64,000 nt of DNA from a virus. The notes beneath the pieces are model-generated. The model was not told where the DNA came from, searched no databases, and saw only the letters and a list, made by a program, of their open reading frames with translations. Shown here in pieces: positions 1 through 7,909 of the stretch; the first letter of the stretch is position 1; every line of letters begins with the position of its first letter. Where the stretch lies: positions 124,001 through 188,000 of IMG/VR virus record IMGVR_UViG_3300034104_005687; one strand, written 5' to 3'. The position numbers and the translations under genes are program-made.

Positions 1-2
1 AT

Positions 3-440
3 ACCGAACTAGCACCCAAGTATGGGTATACCAGCTACGAGCAGTGCTTTGAAGATCGACACAATCATCGTGCTGAATGGTACAACATGATTCATGAATA
101 CTGCCGAGACGATTATGCTAGACTGGGCAGAGAAATTTTTGCTGAAAACGAAATCTATTGCGGCCTACGCAACAAAGCAGAATTCCATGCCATGAAGAAT
201 ACCAATGTGTTTGATTATGCTATTTGGGTAGATCGTAGTGATCACTTGCCTACAGAGGACAAATCCAGCATGAGCCTGGAAATTTGGATGGCTGATTATG
301 TGATTGACAACAACGGTACACTATCGGATCTCAAGCGCAACACTCGTGAGCTGGTTAGCCGTCTGGTTGCAAATCACCAGGTCGCCATATCGAATCAGAT
401 TTTGATAAATCGACTTCGCAGTTACGACACACCGTTTTGA
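3..440 (+). CDS. dNMP-kinase-like protein, 3' part (5' end outside window)
   Basis: The frame is open to the left edge of the window, so only the C-terminal ~145 residues are present; the first internal ATG is at 87. The visible part resembles the C-terminal half of phage deoxynucleoside monophosphate kinases of the T4 gp1 type: a segment with EWY and arginine-rich helices, then a strand reading DYAIWVDRSDHLP, the position where these enzymes list the partner-binding loop, and a final NNGTLSDL segment. The P-loop would lie upstream and cannot be checked. Its role would be phosphorylation of dNMPs for phage DNA synthesis. The last 86 bases overlap the 3' end of the convergent gene at 355-702. 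The family is inferred from motif order, with moderate confidence. Confidence 0.5.
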   Translation, partial: TELAPKYGYTSYEQCFEDRHNHRAEWYNMIHEYCRDDYARLGREIFAENEIYCGLRNKAEFHAMKNTNVFDYAIWVDRSDHLPTEDKSSMSLEIWMADYVIDNNGTLSDLKRNTRELVSRLVANHQVAISNQILINRLRSYDTPF

Positions 441-702
441 GATTTTTTATATCGCAGTTGGCGAGATTCCCGTCTACATGATACACTAGAGTTTGGGCCG
501 AATATCGTGCCTTGAAACCACAACGATCACACTGCATTTTTTTCTTGTACCCAGCTGACTCCCAGCTGGGTTTTCTTTTGGGCAACTTTTTTCTTTTGCG
601 AACACAGTTCTCGCAACGACTGCGATAGTGCACAACTTCGTCGCGTCGGTAGTTTATGGCACAAGCACGTTGATTGCACACAGGACAAGTGGGTCTTTTC
701 AT
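355..702 (-). CDS. Zinc-binding HNH-like protein
   Basis: A 115-residue basic protein with four CxxC knuckles (CPVC, CENC, CDRC, CRNC) and an HNH-like segment YHVDGN...NL...CRNC near the C-terminus. This is the pattern of small phage HNH or endonuclease-VII-like proteins, so DNA or RNA binding and possibly nicking is likely. The frame extends upstream to 729, but I choose the ATG at 702 because a perfect TATAAATA late-promoter element (707-714, minus strand) sits 4 bases before it, leaving no room for a leader. Its 3' end overlaps the kinase-like gene by 86 bases, tail to tail. Whether it is catalytic or only structural is open. Confidence 0.6.
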   Translation of the reverse strand: MKRPTCPVCNQRACAINYRRDEVVHYRSRCENCVRKRKKLPKRKPSWESAGYKKKMQCDRCGFKARYSAQTLVYHVDGNLANCDIKNLKTVCRNCEVDLSKSDSIWRPGDLQPDG

Positions 703-706
703 GAGG

Positions 707-714
707 TATTTATA
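707..714 (-). promoter_or_regulatory. Late promoter TATAAATA for the HNH-like gene
   Basis: This is a perfect match to the T4 late -10 element on the minus strand, 4 bases from the ATG at 702. In T4 transcription starts about 6 bases after this element, which here would fall inside the start codon. Confidence 0.65.
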
Positions 715-763
715 GGTGGACCTTTGCAAAGGGCAACATAGAGGGCGGTTTTTTCAATATACC

Positions 764-771
764 TATAAATA
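764..771 (+). promoter_or_regulatory. Late promoter TATAAATA for tail sheath
   Basis: This is a perfect T4-type late element 25 bases upstream of the sheath ATG, leaving a short leader with an AAAAAGGA ribosome binding site. It is divergent from the element at 707-714. Confidence 0.75.
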
Positions 772-796
772 TCTGTAACTTAAAAAGGAACCCACT

Positions 797-3700
797 ATGG
801 CTCTAGTATCACCCGGCGTAGAAGTAACAGTAATTGACGAAAGTCAATATATTCCAAGTGCTGTTAATTCAGTGCCTTACTTCTTGGTTGCAACTGCACA
901 AGACAAAGTATCCGCTGACGGTATTACCGTTGCTGCCGGTACATTGGCTGCCAACGCAAACAAAACTTATCTAATTACCAGCCAACGCGATTTGGCTGCA
1001 ACTTTTGGTGTACCGTTCTTCTACAACACCACCAATGGTACCCCGATCAACGGGTATGAACTCAATGAATACGGCTTGTTGGCTGCTTATTCTTCACTGG
1101 GTGTCACTAACCGTGCTTATGTTCAGCGTGTTGACATTGACTTGACAGAACTAACTGCCAGTTTGAATCGTCCAGTGGGTGAGCCTGCCAACAATACTAC
1201 TTGGCTTGACATATCTGAATCTGTGTGGGGGATCCAAGAATGGAACCAAACTACTGGAACATTCACTGTCAAAACTCCTATTGTGATCACTGACCCTGCT
1301 GAAGTTGTCGATGCTGATGCAGAAGATTACACACCACTATCATCGGTGGGCAGCATTGGCGACTATGCAATGGTTGCTATCGGAGAAATTATATTTGGCT
1401 ATTACAAAAATTCCAGCAACTCCTGGGTGCAAATTGGTGATGACGGGTGGAAAGACTCGTGGCCTACATTGACAGGTACCGCTAGCCCGTCTAGTCTGGT
1501 TGTAGGTTACAATCTTTTTATCAATGGCACACTTGTAGCAGTACCAAGCACCAACACTGTGGCTGGTTTGGCAGCAGCCATTAACGCAGCCACAATCCAG
1601 GGTGTTAGTGCAGAAGCAGTCAGCGGCAAACTTACACTGTACGCAGATTCAACATCTACCAGCGATGGTTCCAGTCTCAACGGTGGCGTAGTTGCAATTG
1701 AACCAGGCGGCAACAACGGTGCAGCACTGCTGACCAGTTTGGGGATCACAGCAGGTGATTATCGTGCCCCTATATACCTTCCGTCTTACAGTTATCAAGT
1801 ACCACGCTGGAGAACAACCGATGCTACACCGCGCCCCACAGGATCTGTATGGAACAACATGAGTGCTGCCAACAGCGGTATAAATGTAGTGATCAAAAAA
1901 TACAGTACAGTGCTGGGAGATTGGGTTGCACAAACCAGCAATGCATACATTGGAGACTTTGCGGCATTGAGCGGTCTTGACCCCAGTGGAGGCGGAAAAA
2001 ACATTCCAGTTGGCACCACGTATGTCAACGTTGATCCATATTTTTATGCAACTACTCCCAATCAAACTGCATCATACGAAATTCTAAGTCGATATGTATT
2101 GGGCGCAACAGTGGTCACTGGTACTGTGGCCAATCCAACTTTTGTTTCAGGAAATAGTTTTACTATTCGAGCCAGTCAAGCGTCAGCCACACCAACCTCA
2201 GTTCTTGGAACAGCAACGTTGGGCGGAACAACTCCAGCAGCTTTTGTTGCTGCGGTTAGTGCAGCTAACATACCTAATGTCAGTGCCAGTGTTAACTCAG
2301 CAGGAAACATTGTGTTGACACACAGTCAAGGCGGAACCATGGTAGTCGAGAATGTTATCGGAACGCCACTGACTGCTGCAGGATTTACGTTGGTTACTCC
2401 GTTGGTTCGTCAAGGTAGATTGTCGGCTACTCAACTAACATTGAGTAATTGGGTTGGTACACCTGAATTTACATACACAGCCAGCGACACTGCACCAGAT
2501 GTTGATCCAGCAGATGGACGACTGTGGTTCTACAGTTCTGTTAGCGATGTTGACATCATGATTCAGGACAATGGCACCTGGCAAGGCTATCAAAACGTTG
2601 TCAATGATGTTCGTGGTTTTGACCTCAGCGAGACCAACGCCAGCGGTCCTATCATTGCTGCCACAGCACCAACTACACAAAATGACGCCAGTGAAAGCCC
2701 ATTGCAATTTGGTGATCTTTGGATCGATTCCAGCGACCTAGAAAACTATCCTGCAATTTATCGTTGGCAAGCTGTTGCTGGAGAAAACCAATGGGTTTCA
2801 ATCGACACCACAGACCAGGTCACTGAAAATGGCGTGCTGTTTGCAGACGCACGTTGGGCCGGCAACGGAACTACTGATCCAATCAGCGATCCTTTCCCAA
2901 CTATCGAAAGCTTGTTGACCAGCAATTACCTGGATCTTGATGCACCTGATCCTGCACTGTATCCACAGGGCATGCTGTTGTTCAACACACGTCGTAGTGG
3001 CTACAACGTCAAGAGTTTCCAAGAAAACTATTTCAATGCCACGAGCTTCCCTGACGATACTCTACCTAGTGTGAAAAACACTTGGTTAACTGCCAGCGGC
3101 AACAAAGATGATGGCAGCATGTGGTCAGGACGTCAGGCACAACGCAAAATGATTGTGGCAGCATTGAAGTCAGGAATTGACACCAGTTTGAGCATTCGAG
3201 AAGAACAAGTTGACTTCAACTTGATTGCTACACCCGCATATCCTGAGCTTACTCCCAACATGATTGCACTCAGCAACGAGCGCAGCAACACATTGTTTGT
3301 GGTAGCAGATACTCCAATGCGACTGGATCCAAGTGGCACAAGTCTTGTGAACTGGGCTACCAACAACAATGGACTGGGATTGGTCACTGAAGACGGTCAG
3401 ATTGCAACCAGCAACTATGCTGGCGCATTCTACCCCAGCTGCCAGACCACAGACCTCAGCGGCAACACCGTGGTTGCTCCTCCAAGTCACATGATGGTAC
3501 GCACCATCCTGCGCAGCGATGCTGTAAGCTATCCATGGTTGGCTCCAGCTGGTACACGTCGTGGCGTGGTGGACAATGCACTGGCTATTGGTTACATCAA
3601 CGGCGCAACTGGCGAATTTGTGCAGTTGAGCATGGGACAAGCACTGCGTGACATCTTGTATGAACGCAACATCAACCCAATCACGTTTATTCCAGGTGTA

Positions 3701-4075
3701 GGTATCACCAACTTTGGTAACAAAACTACCACTGTGACTACCACCGCACTGGATCGTATCAACGTTGCACGACTGGTTGCGTTCTTGCGTGGACGACTGG
3801 AGCAGATTGGCAAGTTGTTCTTGTTTGAACCCAACGACGAAGTTACTCGTCAGGAAATCACCAACACTGTCAACAGCTTGATGATTGACCTGACAGCCAA
3901 GCGAGCAATTTACGACTACCTAGTGGTCTGCGACAACAGCAACAATACTCCAGCACGTATCGATCGAAACGAGCTATGGGTCGACATTGCCATTGAACCA
4001 GTGAAGGCTGTGGAATTTATCTATATTCCATTGCGTATCAAGAACACTGGTGAAATTTCTGGAGCAGCCGCTTAA
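797..4075 (+). CDS. 18: Tail sheath protein gp18
   Basis: Contractile tail sheath subunit; it polymerises around the tail tube and contracts during infection. The N-terminus MALVSPGVEV...DES and the C-terminal ~300 residues (RRGVVDNALAIGYING, LRDILYERNINPITFIPG, VARLVAFLRGRLEQIGKLFLFEPND) are typical of T4-like gp18. At 1092 residues it is far longer than T4 gp18 (659). The extra length lies in the middle (about residues 190-720), which contains two related segments near 255-325 and 470-535 (an INAA or VSAAN helix followed by GVSA or NVSAS strands) resembling the flagellin-hook IN type of surface domain. Late promoter at 764 and a good Shine-Dalgarno; followed by a strong hairpin terminator. 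Confidence 0.96.
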   Translation: MALVSPGVEVTVIDESQYIPSAVNSVPYFLVATAQDKVSADGITVAAGTLAANANKTYLITSQRDLAATFGVPFFYNTTNGTPINGYELNEYGLLAAYSSLGVTNRAYVQRVDIDLTELTASLNRPVGEPANNTTWLDISESVWGIQEWNQTTGTFTVKTPIVITDPAEVVDADAEDYTPLSSVGSIGDYAMVAIGEIIFGYYKNSSNSWVQIGDDGWKDSWPTLTGTASPSSLVVGYNLFINGTLVAVPSTNTVAGLAAAINAATIQGVSAEAVSGKLTLYADSTSTSDGSSLNGGVVAIEPGGNNGAALLTSLGITAGDYRAPIYLPSYSYQVPRWRTTDATPRPTGSVWNNMSAANSGINVVIKKYSTVLGDWVAQTSNAYIGDFAALSGLDPSGGGKNIPVGTTYVNVDPYFYATTPNQTASYEILSRYVLGATVVTGTVANPTFVSGNSFTIRASQASATPTSVLGTATLGGTTPAAFVAAVSAANIPNVSASVNSAGNIVLTHSQGGTMVVENVIGTPLTAAGFTLVTPLVRQGRLSATQLTLSNWVGTPEFTYTASDTAPDVDPADGRLWFYSSVSDVDIMIQDNGTWQGYQNVVNDVRGFDLSETNASGPIIAATAPTTQNDASESPLQFGDLWIDSSDLENYPAIYRWQAVAGENQWVSIDTTDQVTENGVLFADARWAGNGTTDPISDPFPTIESLLTSNYLDLDAPDPALYPQGMLLFNTRRSGYNVKSFQENYFNATSFPDDTLPSVKNTWLTASGNKDDGSMWSGRQAQRKMIVAALKSGIDTSLSIREEQVDFNLIATPAYPELTPNMIALSNERSNTLFVVADTPMRLDPSGTSLVNWATNNNGLGLVTEDGQIATSNYAGAFYPSCQTTDLSGNTVVAPPSHMMVRTILRSDAVSYPWLAPAGTRRGVVDNALAIGYINGATGEFVQLSMGQALRDILYERNINPITFIPGVGITNFGNKTTTVTTTALDRINVARLVAFLRGRLEQIGKLFLFEPNDEVTRQEITNTVNSLMIDLTAKRAIYDYLVVCDNSNNTPARIDRNELWVDIAIEPVKAVEFIYIPLRIKNTGEISGAAA

Positions 4076-4103
4076 AAAGGGGGTCCGCAAGGACTCTCTT
4101 TTT
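4074..4103 (+). terminator. Terminator between sheath and tube genes
   Basis: A 13-base-pair stem (4074-4086 with 4091-4103, two G-T pairs) closes a GCAA tetraloop and ends in five T. It overlaps the gp18 stop codon and precedes the gp19 late promoter. GNRA loops are exceptionally stable, so it probably limits read-through or protects mRNA ends. Confidence 0.8.
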
Positions 4104-4106
4104 AGG

Positions 4107-4112
4107 TAAATA
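4107..4112 (+). promoter_or_regulatory. Late promoter TAAATA for tail tube
   Basis: TAAATA lies 18 bases upstream of the gp19 start, directly after the terminator, with a TAGGAG ribosome binding site in between. Confidence 0.65.
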
Positions 4113-4130
4113 AACATATAGGAGAAATTT

Positions 4131-4781
4131 ATGGCAAGTGCATCACTAAACAAAATGACAGTACCCGTTGGAGCAGACGCCGCTGGCGGCGGTGCCCAAG
4201 GCCTGTTGATGCCAAAACTCAAGTATCGCTTTCGCGTGTTCTTTGAAAACTTTGGTGTGTCAAAACCCACAACAGAAATGACCAAACAGGTCATGAGCTT
4301 CACCCGTCCCAACTTGACGTTTGAAGAAATTACTCTACCGATCTACAACTCAACACTGAAGTTGGCCGGCAAGCACACCTGGGCAGACGTCACCACAGAA
4401 ATTCGCGACGATGCATCAGGTCAGGTCAGCCGACTGGTAGGCGAGCAAATGCAGAAACAAATGGACTTCCTGGAAATGGCTTCAGCATCCAGTGGTGTTG
4501 ATTACAAGTTCACCACACGAGTTGAAGTGTTGGACGGCGGCAACGGTGCTGTTGCTCCAGTGGTTCTAGAAACATGGGCATTGTATGGTTGCTACCTCAA
4601 AGGAGCAGATTACGGTTCTCTCAACTACGGCGAAAGTGCTCCTGTTACAGTGAGTTTGACCATTGCTTATGACAACGCCAACCAGGTTGCTGGCGACGTG
4701 GCTCAAGGCGGTATTGGCATTGGAACTGTACTTGGACAAACCATTGCCGGCGCGGTGACTGGTGCTGGTCAAGGCCAATAA
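4131..4781 (+). CDS. 19: Tail tube protein gp19
   Basis: A 216-residue tail tube subunit through which DNA passes. The family pattern is clear: LKYRFRVFFENFG at residues 25-37, then a membrane-like tube strand region with FEEITLPIYNSTLKLAGKHTW, and a C-terminal ETWALYGCYLKGADYG...TVSLTIAYDNA. T4 gp19 is 163 residues; the extra length is a glycine/alanine-rich N-terminus and C-terminus. It has its own late promoter and a GGAG ribosome binding site, consistent with high copy number. It directly follows gp18, as in T4. Confidence 0.95.
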   Translation: MASASLNKMTVPVGADAAGGGAQGLLMPKLKYRFRVFFENFGVSKPTTEMTKQVMSFTRPNLTFEEITLPIYNSTLKLAGKHTWADVTTEIRDDASGQVSRLVGEQMQKQMDFLEMASASSGVDYKFTTRVEVLDGGNGAVAPVVLETWALYGCYLKGADYGSLNYGESAPVTVSLTIAYDNANQVAGDVAQGGIGIGTVLGQTIAGAVTGAGQGQ

Positions 4782-4794
4782 GGCAGACTAGCTC

Positions 4795-5964
4795 ATGGCA
4801 GATTTTGGCCAAAACTTCCTTAAGGGGTTTATTGGGTCAGGGCAAGGCTTGCGTGATTACAGTCACGCAAGTCGTACTTTTACCACCAACGCATACGAAC
4901 TCAAACCTCGGTTCAAGTTTCTTTTTCACGTCAGCTTCTCTATCAACACTGGAGAGATTCCTTATCTACGTGGTGTGTTTGGCAGCAGCGATGTGACTGA
5001 ACTGAGTCTGTTGGTCAAAACAGCAGATCTTCCACGATACAACATTCAAACACAAACAATGAATCAGTACAATCGAAAACGACTTGTACAGACCAAACTT
5101 GAATACCAACCTATCAACTTGACGTTTCATGACGACGGTGGTGACAATGCACGACGACTGTGGTACTACTACTTCAGTTACTACTACAATGATCCTGCTC
5201 AACAGTACCTGGCACCCAACGTCACCAACGGCAGTGCAGGCGCCAGTCAAAACAGAAGTACAGGATTTGGATATCCGCGCAGCGACATCTACAATGACAC
5301 GCTACAGGTACCAACCTGGGGATACTCAGGAGAAAGCTGGACCAACGGCACATCAGCTGTGAACGGAAAACCAGCATTTTTCAAAGACATCAGAATTTAC
5401 GGAATGGACCAGCGCAAGTTTGCTGAGTACATTTTGATCAACCCCATTATCAAGAGCTGGAATCACGACACCTATGATTACAGTCAAGGCAACGGCACCA
5501 TGCAACACAGCATGACCTTGGAATACGAAACTGTGAAGTACTACGAAGGTGCTATGAGTCGAGGCGGCCGCTCTGATCAAAACATACAAGGCTTTGGTGG
5601 TCCAGAACACTACGATACCACACTGAGTCCAATTGCCAGACCCGGAGCCAACAGCACAATATTTGGCCAAGGCGGTTTGTTGGACGCAGCCGACGGTATC
5701 TTGGGCGACCTACAAAGCGGCACAGTCGGCGGTTTGATTGGTGCCACACAAAAAGCACTGCTCACACGTGAAACATTCAAGAACAAAAATCTTTCGGCCA
5801 TTGCCAAAAGCGAAGCAACAACTTTGGGCATCAACGAAATCTCTAAATCTTTGCCTGGAGCAATCAGACCCATATTAAATAGACCAACTGGAGTGTTTAT
5901 TCCAACACCGCAACGTGCTGCTCCAGGCCCCACCACAGGCCCAACCCCAGGACCCCCGCCATGA
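4795..5964 (+). CDS. Second tail-tube-like / tube-baseplate protein
   Basis: This 389-residue protein lies directly downstream of gp19. Residues ~35-130 contain a gp19-like core (LKPRFKFLFHVSFSIN, SLLVKTADLPRYNIQTQ, QPINLTFHDDG), followed by a YYYFSYYYND segment and a long C-terminal region ending in a Pro/Thr-rich tail. In T4-like phages, tube-fold paralogues (gp48, gp54) cap the baseplate and start tube assembly, and such a role is my inference. The stop overlaps the next start (ATGA at 5961). Confidence 0.7.
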   Translation: MADFGQNFLKGFIGSGQGLRDYSHASRTFTTNAYELKPRFKFLFHVSFSINTGEIPYLRGVFGSSDVTELSLLVKTADLPRYNIQTQTMNQYNRKRLVQTKLEYQPINLTFHDDGGDNARRLWYYYFSYYYNDPAQQYLAPNVTNGSAGASQNRSTGFGYPRSDIYNDTLQVPTWGYSGESWTNGTSAVNGKPAFFKDIRIYGMDQRKFAEYILINPIIKSWNHDTYDYSQGNGTMQHSMTLEYETVKYYEGAMSRGGRSDQNIQGFGGPEHYDTTLSPIARPGANSTIFGQGGLLDAADGILGDLQSGTVGGLIGATQKALLTRETFKNKNLSAIAKSEATTLGINEISKSLPGAIRPILNRPTGVFIPTPQRAAPGPTTGPTPGPPP

Positions 5965-6326
5965 CCACAGGTTCAGTCAACAACACCAACTTCAACATTG
6001 ATCAAACTGTCAGAGTTTTTGATCAGTTCTACAGCTTTGATGTAAACATTCCTGCGGCCGAATACGATATTGTTCACAGTTACTTCTTGAAGACCATGAA
6101 TAATCGCCAGGCCGCTGGCAACTTCACAGTGTCGTTGTTTAGAATAGCAGAAGAAACCAAGATTCCTCCACTGACATTGTTGCAAGAATTCCAGGGCATA
6201 AATGGAGTCAATCTCAATGTCTCGTTGGCCTATTATCTCAATCAGATTCGCAGTCGTGCCACACTATTGGGCGTGGGGGTTTCTGTGGTACCCAACGCTT
6301 ATGCTGCAAGAAACGTAATTCAATGA
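5961..6326 (+). CDS. Conserved structural-block protein, unknown
   Basis: A 121-residue protein, translationally coupled by ATGA overlaps to both the upstream tube-like gene and the downstream gp4-like gene. No catalytic motif is visible. The sequence is a mix of aromatic-rich (VFDQFYSFDVNIP) and short helical segments (AYYLNQIRSRATLLG). Its position between tail tube and head-completion genes suggests a virion or assembly role, but that is only context. Confidence 0.7.
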   Translation: MTTGSVNNTNFNIDQTVRVFDQFYSFDVNIPAAEYDIVHSYFLKTMNNRQAAGNFTVSLFRIAEETKIPPLTLLQEFQGINGVNLNVSLAYYLNQIRSRATLLGVGVSVVPNAYAARNVIQ

Positions 6327-6754
6327 GCAAGTGGGCACAAGGATTCTACACTGTGCAAAATGCCGACAAGTATGTGGGCACCAAGACCCCGCGATACAGA
6401 TCAGGCTGGGAACTCAGCTTTATGCGTTTTTGCGACAGCAATGACAATGTGTTGCAATGGGCATCAGAAGCTGTGCAAATACCTTATCGTCATCCACTCA
6501 CCGGCAAACAAACCATATATGTGCCAGATTTTTTAATCACTTATCGCACTCGCGGCAATACCATGCGAGCTGAACTGATTGAAATCAAGCCCAAAAAGCA
6601 AAGCGTGATTGAATCAAAAATGAGCAGTCGTGACCGTGCTGTGGTAGCCATCAATTATGCCAAATGGGCAGCAGCCCAGAAGTGGTGTGCTCGCCAAGGG
6701 CTACACTTCCGAGTGATCACAGAAAACGACATGTTTAAAAACGGCTCCAATTAA
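6323..6754 (+). CDS. 4: Head completion nuclease gp4
   Basis: Homologue of T4 gp4 (also called gp50/65), needed to complete the filled head before tail joining. A PD-(D/E)XK nuclease fold is visible: YRSGWELSFMRF with Glu30, VPDFLI with Asp69, and ELIEIKPKKQ with Glu87 and Lys89. At 143 residues its length is close to the T4 protein (~150). The start overlaps the previous stop (ATGA). Confidence 0.88.
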   Translation: MSKWAQGFYTVQNADKYVGTKTPRYRSGWELSFMRFCDSNDNVLQWASEAVQIPYRHPLTGKQTIYVPDFLITYRTRGNTMRAELIEIKPKKQSVIESKMSSRDRAVVAINYAKWAAAQKWCARQGLHFRVITENDMFKNGSN

Positions 6755-6759
6755 CGCCA

Positions 6760-6765
6760 TAAATA
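6760..6765 (+). promoter_or_regulatory. Late promoter TAAATA for gp16, leaderless spacing
   Basis: The sequence CATAAATA ends 4 bases before the ATG at 6770. No Shine-Dalgarno fits in the gap, so transcription from it would begin at the start codon. Confidence 0.6.
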
Positions 6766-6769
6766 TGGC

Positions 6770-7276
6770 ATGACTCGTAAACTTGAAGAACTGTTTGATC
6801 TGCCGCCTACTGCACAAGAAGTAGACACTGCCATACCTGACTTGCCTACCAGTCGAGAAACACTGGCAGCACTGGACGCAGCCATAGACAAAATTGACGA
6901 AGCACTGCCAGCAGTGCGCGGACTAGAATCCACAGATTCTGAAATGGACACACTCAGCGACATGGCTCGTGACAGCTACAAAGATCTAATGGATCTAGGT
7001 ATGCAGGTCGACAGTCGGTTTGCCAGCGAGATATTCTCAGTTGCCAGCAACATGCTGGGCCACGCCATCACAGCCAAAACAGCCAAGCTGGACAAAAAAC
7101 TCAAGATGATTGACCTGCAGATGAAAAAAATGCGCCTGGATCAACAGCAAGCAGTGTTAGACAGCAAGCAAGAACCTGAAAACCCTGTGCAGCAAGGCAC
7201 AGGAATGATACTGAGTCGTAATGATTTATTGCAACGAATCCTCGGCGGCAACAAGCAAAACGACACAAAAGAATAA
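6770..7276 (+). CDS. 16: Small terminase subunit gp16
   Basis: DNA-recognition subunit of the packaging motor, acting with gp17 (here ~10 kb downstream). The 168-residue sequence fits T4-like gp16: acidic N-terminal region with KLEELFDLPP, central long helices (MARDSYKDLMDLGMQVDSRF, SEIFSVASNMLGHAITAKT) that form the oligomerisation coil, then KLKMIDLQMKKMRLDQQ and a C-terminal ILSRNDLLQRIL segment. The TAA stop at 7274 is also the first half of the next late promoter. Confidence 0.85.
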   Translation: MTRKLEELFDLPPTAQEVDTAIPDLPTSRETLAALDAAIDKIDEALPAVRGLESTDSEMDTLSDMARDSYKDLMDLGMQVDSRFASEIFSVASNMLGHAITAKTAKLDKKLKMIDLQMKKMRLDQQQAVLDSKQEPENPVQQGTGMILSRNDLLQRILGGNKQNDTKE

Positions 7277-7279
7277 ATA
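7274..7279 (+). promoter_or_regulatory. Late promoter TAAATA overlapping gp16 stop codon
   Basis: The first three bases are the gp16 stop codon. The element lies 17 bases upstream of the ATG at 7297, with an AGGATATTGAA ribosome binding region between. Confidence 0.6.
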
Positions 7280-7296
7280 TAGCATAGGATATTGAA

Positions 7297-7905
7297 ATGA
7301 AAACATTCGCCAACTACCTAGCTGAAAGCCAACGCACATACGACTATCGCATCAAAATTTGCGGTACAGTAGATGCCGGTGCTGTACGACAGCTCAAACA
7401 AAAACTGGACCAATTTGATCCAGCTAGCATGACAGATCTCAAAACTACACCTGTTCAAGCTATCCCCACTGACTTCCCCAACTACAAAAACGAGCCTGTG
7501 AGCATGTTTGACGTGAGCTTTCGATACCCAGCTATTGAGCCACAGATCAAACAACTGGCACAGCTCATGGGCATTGATCCAAACCGTGTGGTCATGAGCA
7601 GTCGTGACTACAACGAAGGCATGGCAGAAGAATACAAAAAGATCGCTGATCAAAACAAAGACCTGATTGACGACACTGATTACCCGGCGCCCGATGCACA
7701 ACAACGAGCATTGAGCAAAGATTACGCAACTGGTCCTTACGATCATGCTGTGTTAAAAAACGCTTATCGTAGCAGTTTCAGCATTGCTGGAGAAAAAACT
7801 CCGCCTGCCAAAACCACCAACGAATTGCCACAAGGCAACAAAAGTCCAATGACCAACATCAAGCGTCAACCCAAGCCAGCAACTGGCGCCAACCCAAGAG
7901 GATAA
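7297..7905 (+). CDS. Predicted internal head protein with capsid-targeting N-terminus
   Basis: This 202-residue protein is of unknown family. Its first ten residues, MKTFANYLAE, closely match the T4 capsid-targeting sequence MKTYQEFIAE found on internal proteins, and residues 8-10 (LAE) fit the gp21 prohead protease site (L/I)xE. By analogy it would be packed into the prohead core and trimmed during maturation. The rest is hydrophilic, with a Pro/Asn/Lys-rich low-complexity C-terminus (after residue ~160). It has its own late promoter and sits next to gp16. Confidence 0.65.
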   Translation: MKTFANYLAESQRTYDYRIKICGTVDAGAVRQLKQKLDQFDPASMTDLKTTPVQAIPTDFPNYKNEPVSMFDVSFRYPAIEPQIKQLAQLMGIDPNRVVMSSRDYNEGMAEEYKKIADQNKDLIDDTDYPAPDAQQRALSKDYATGPYDHAVLKNAYRSSFSIAGEKTPPAKTTNELPQGNKSPMTNIKRQPKPATGANPRG

Positions 7906-7909
7906 TACC

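Noticed and set aside
1507-3834. Many long antisense and out-of-frame ORFs across the sheath gene
   Set aside because: They overlap the clear gp18 frame, lack ribosome binding sites and have no family features; they are shadows of biased codon use.
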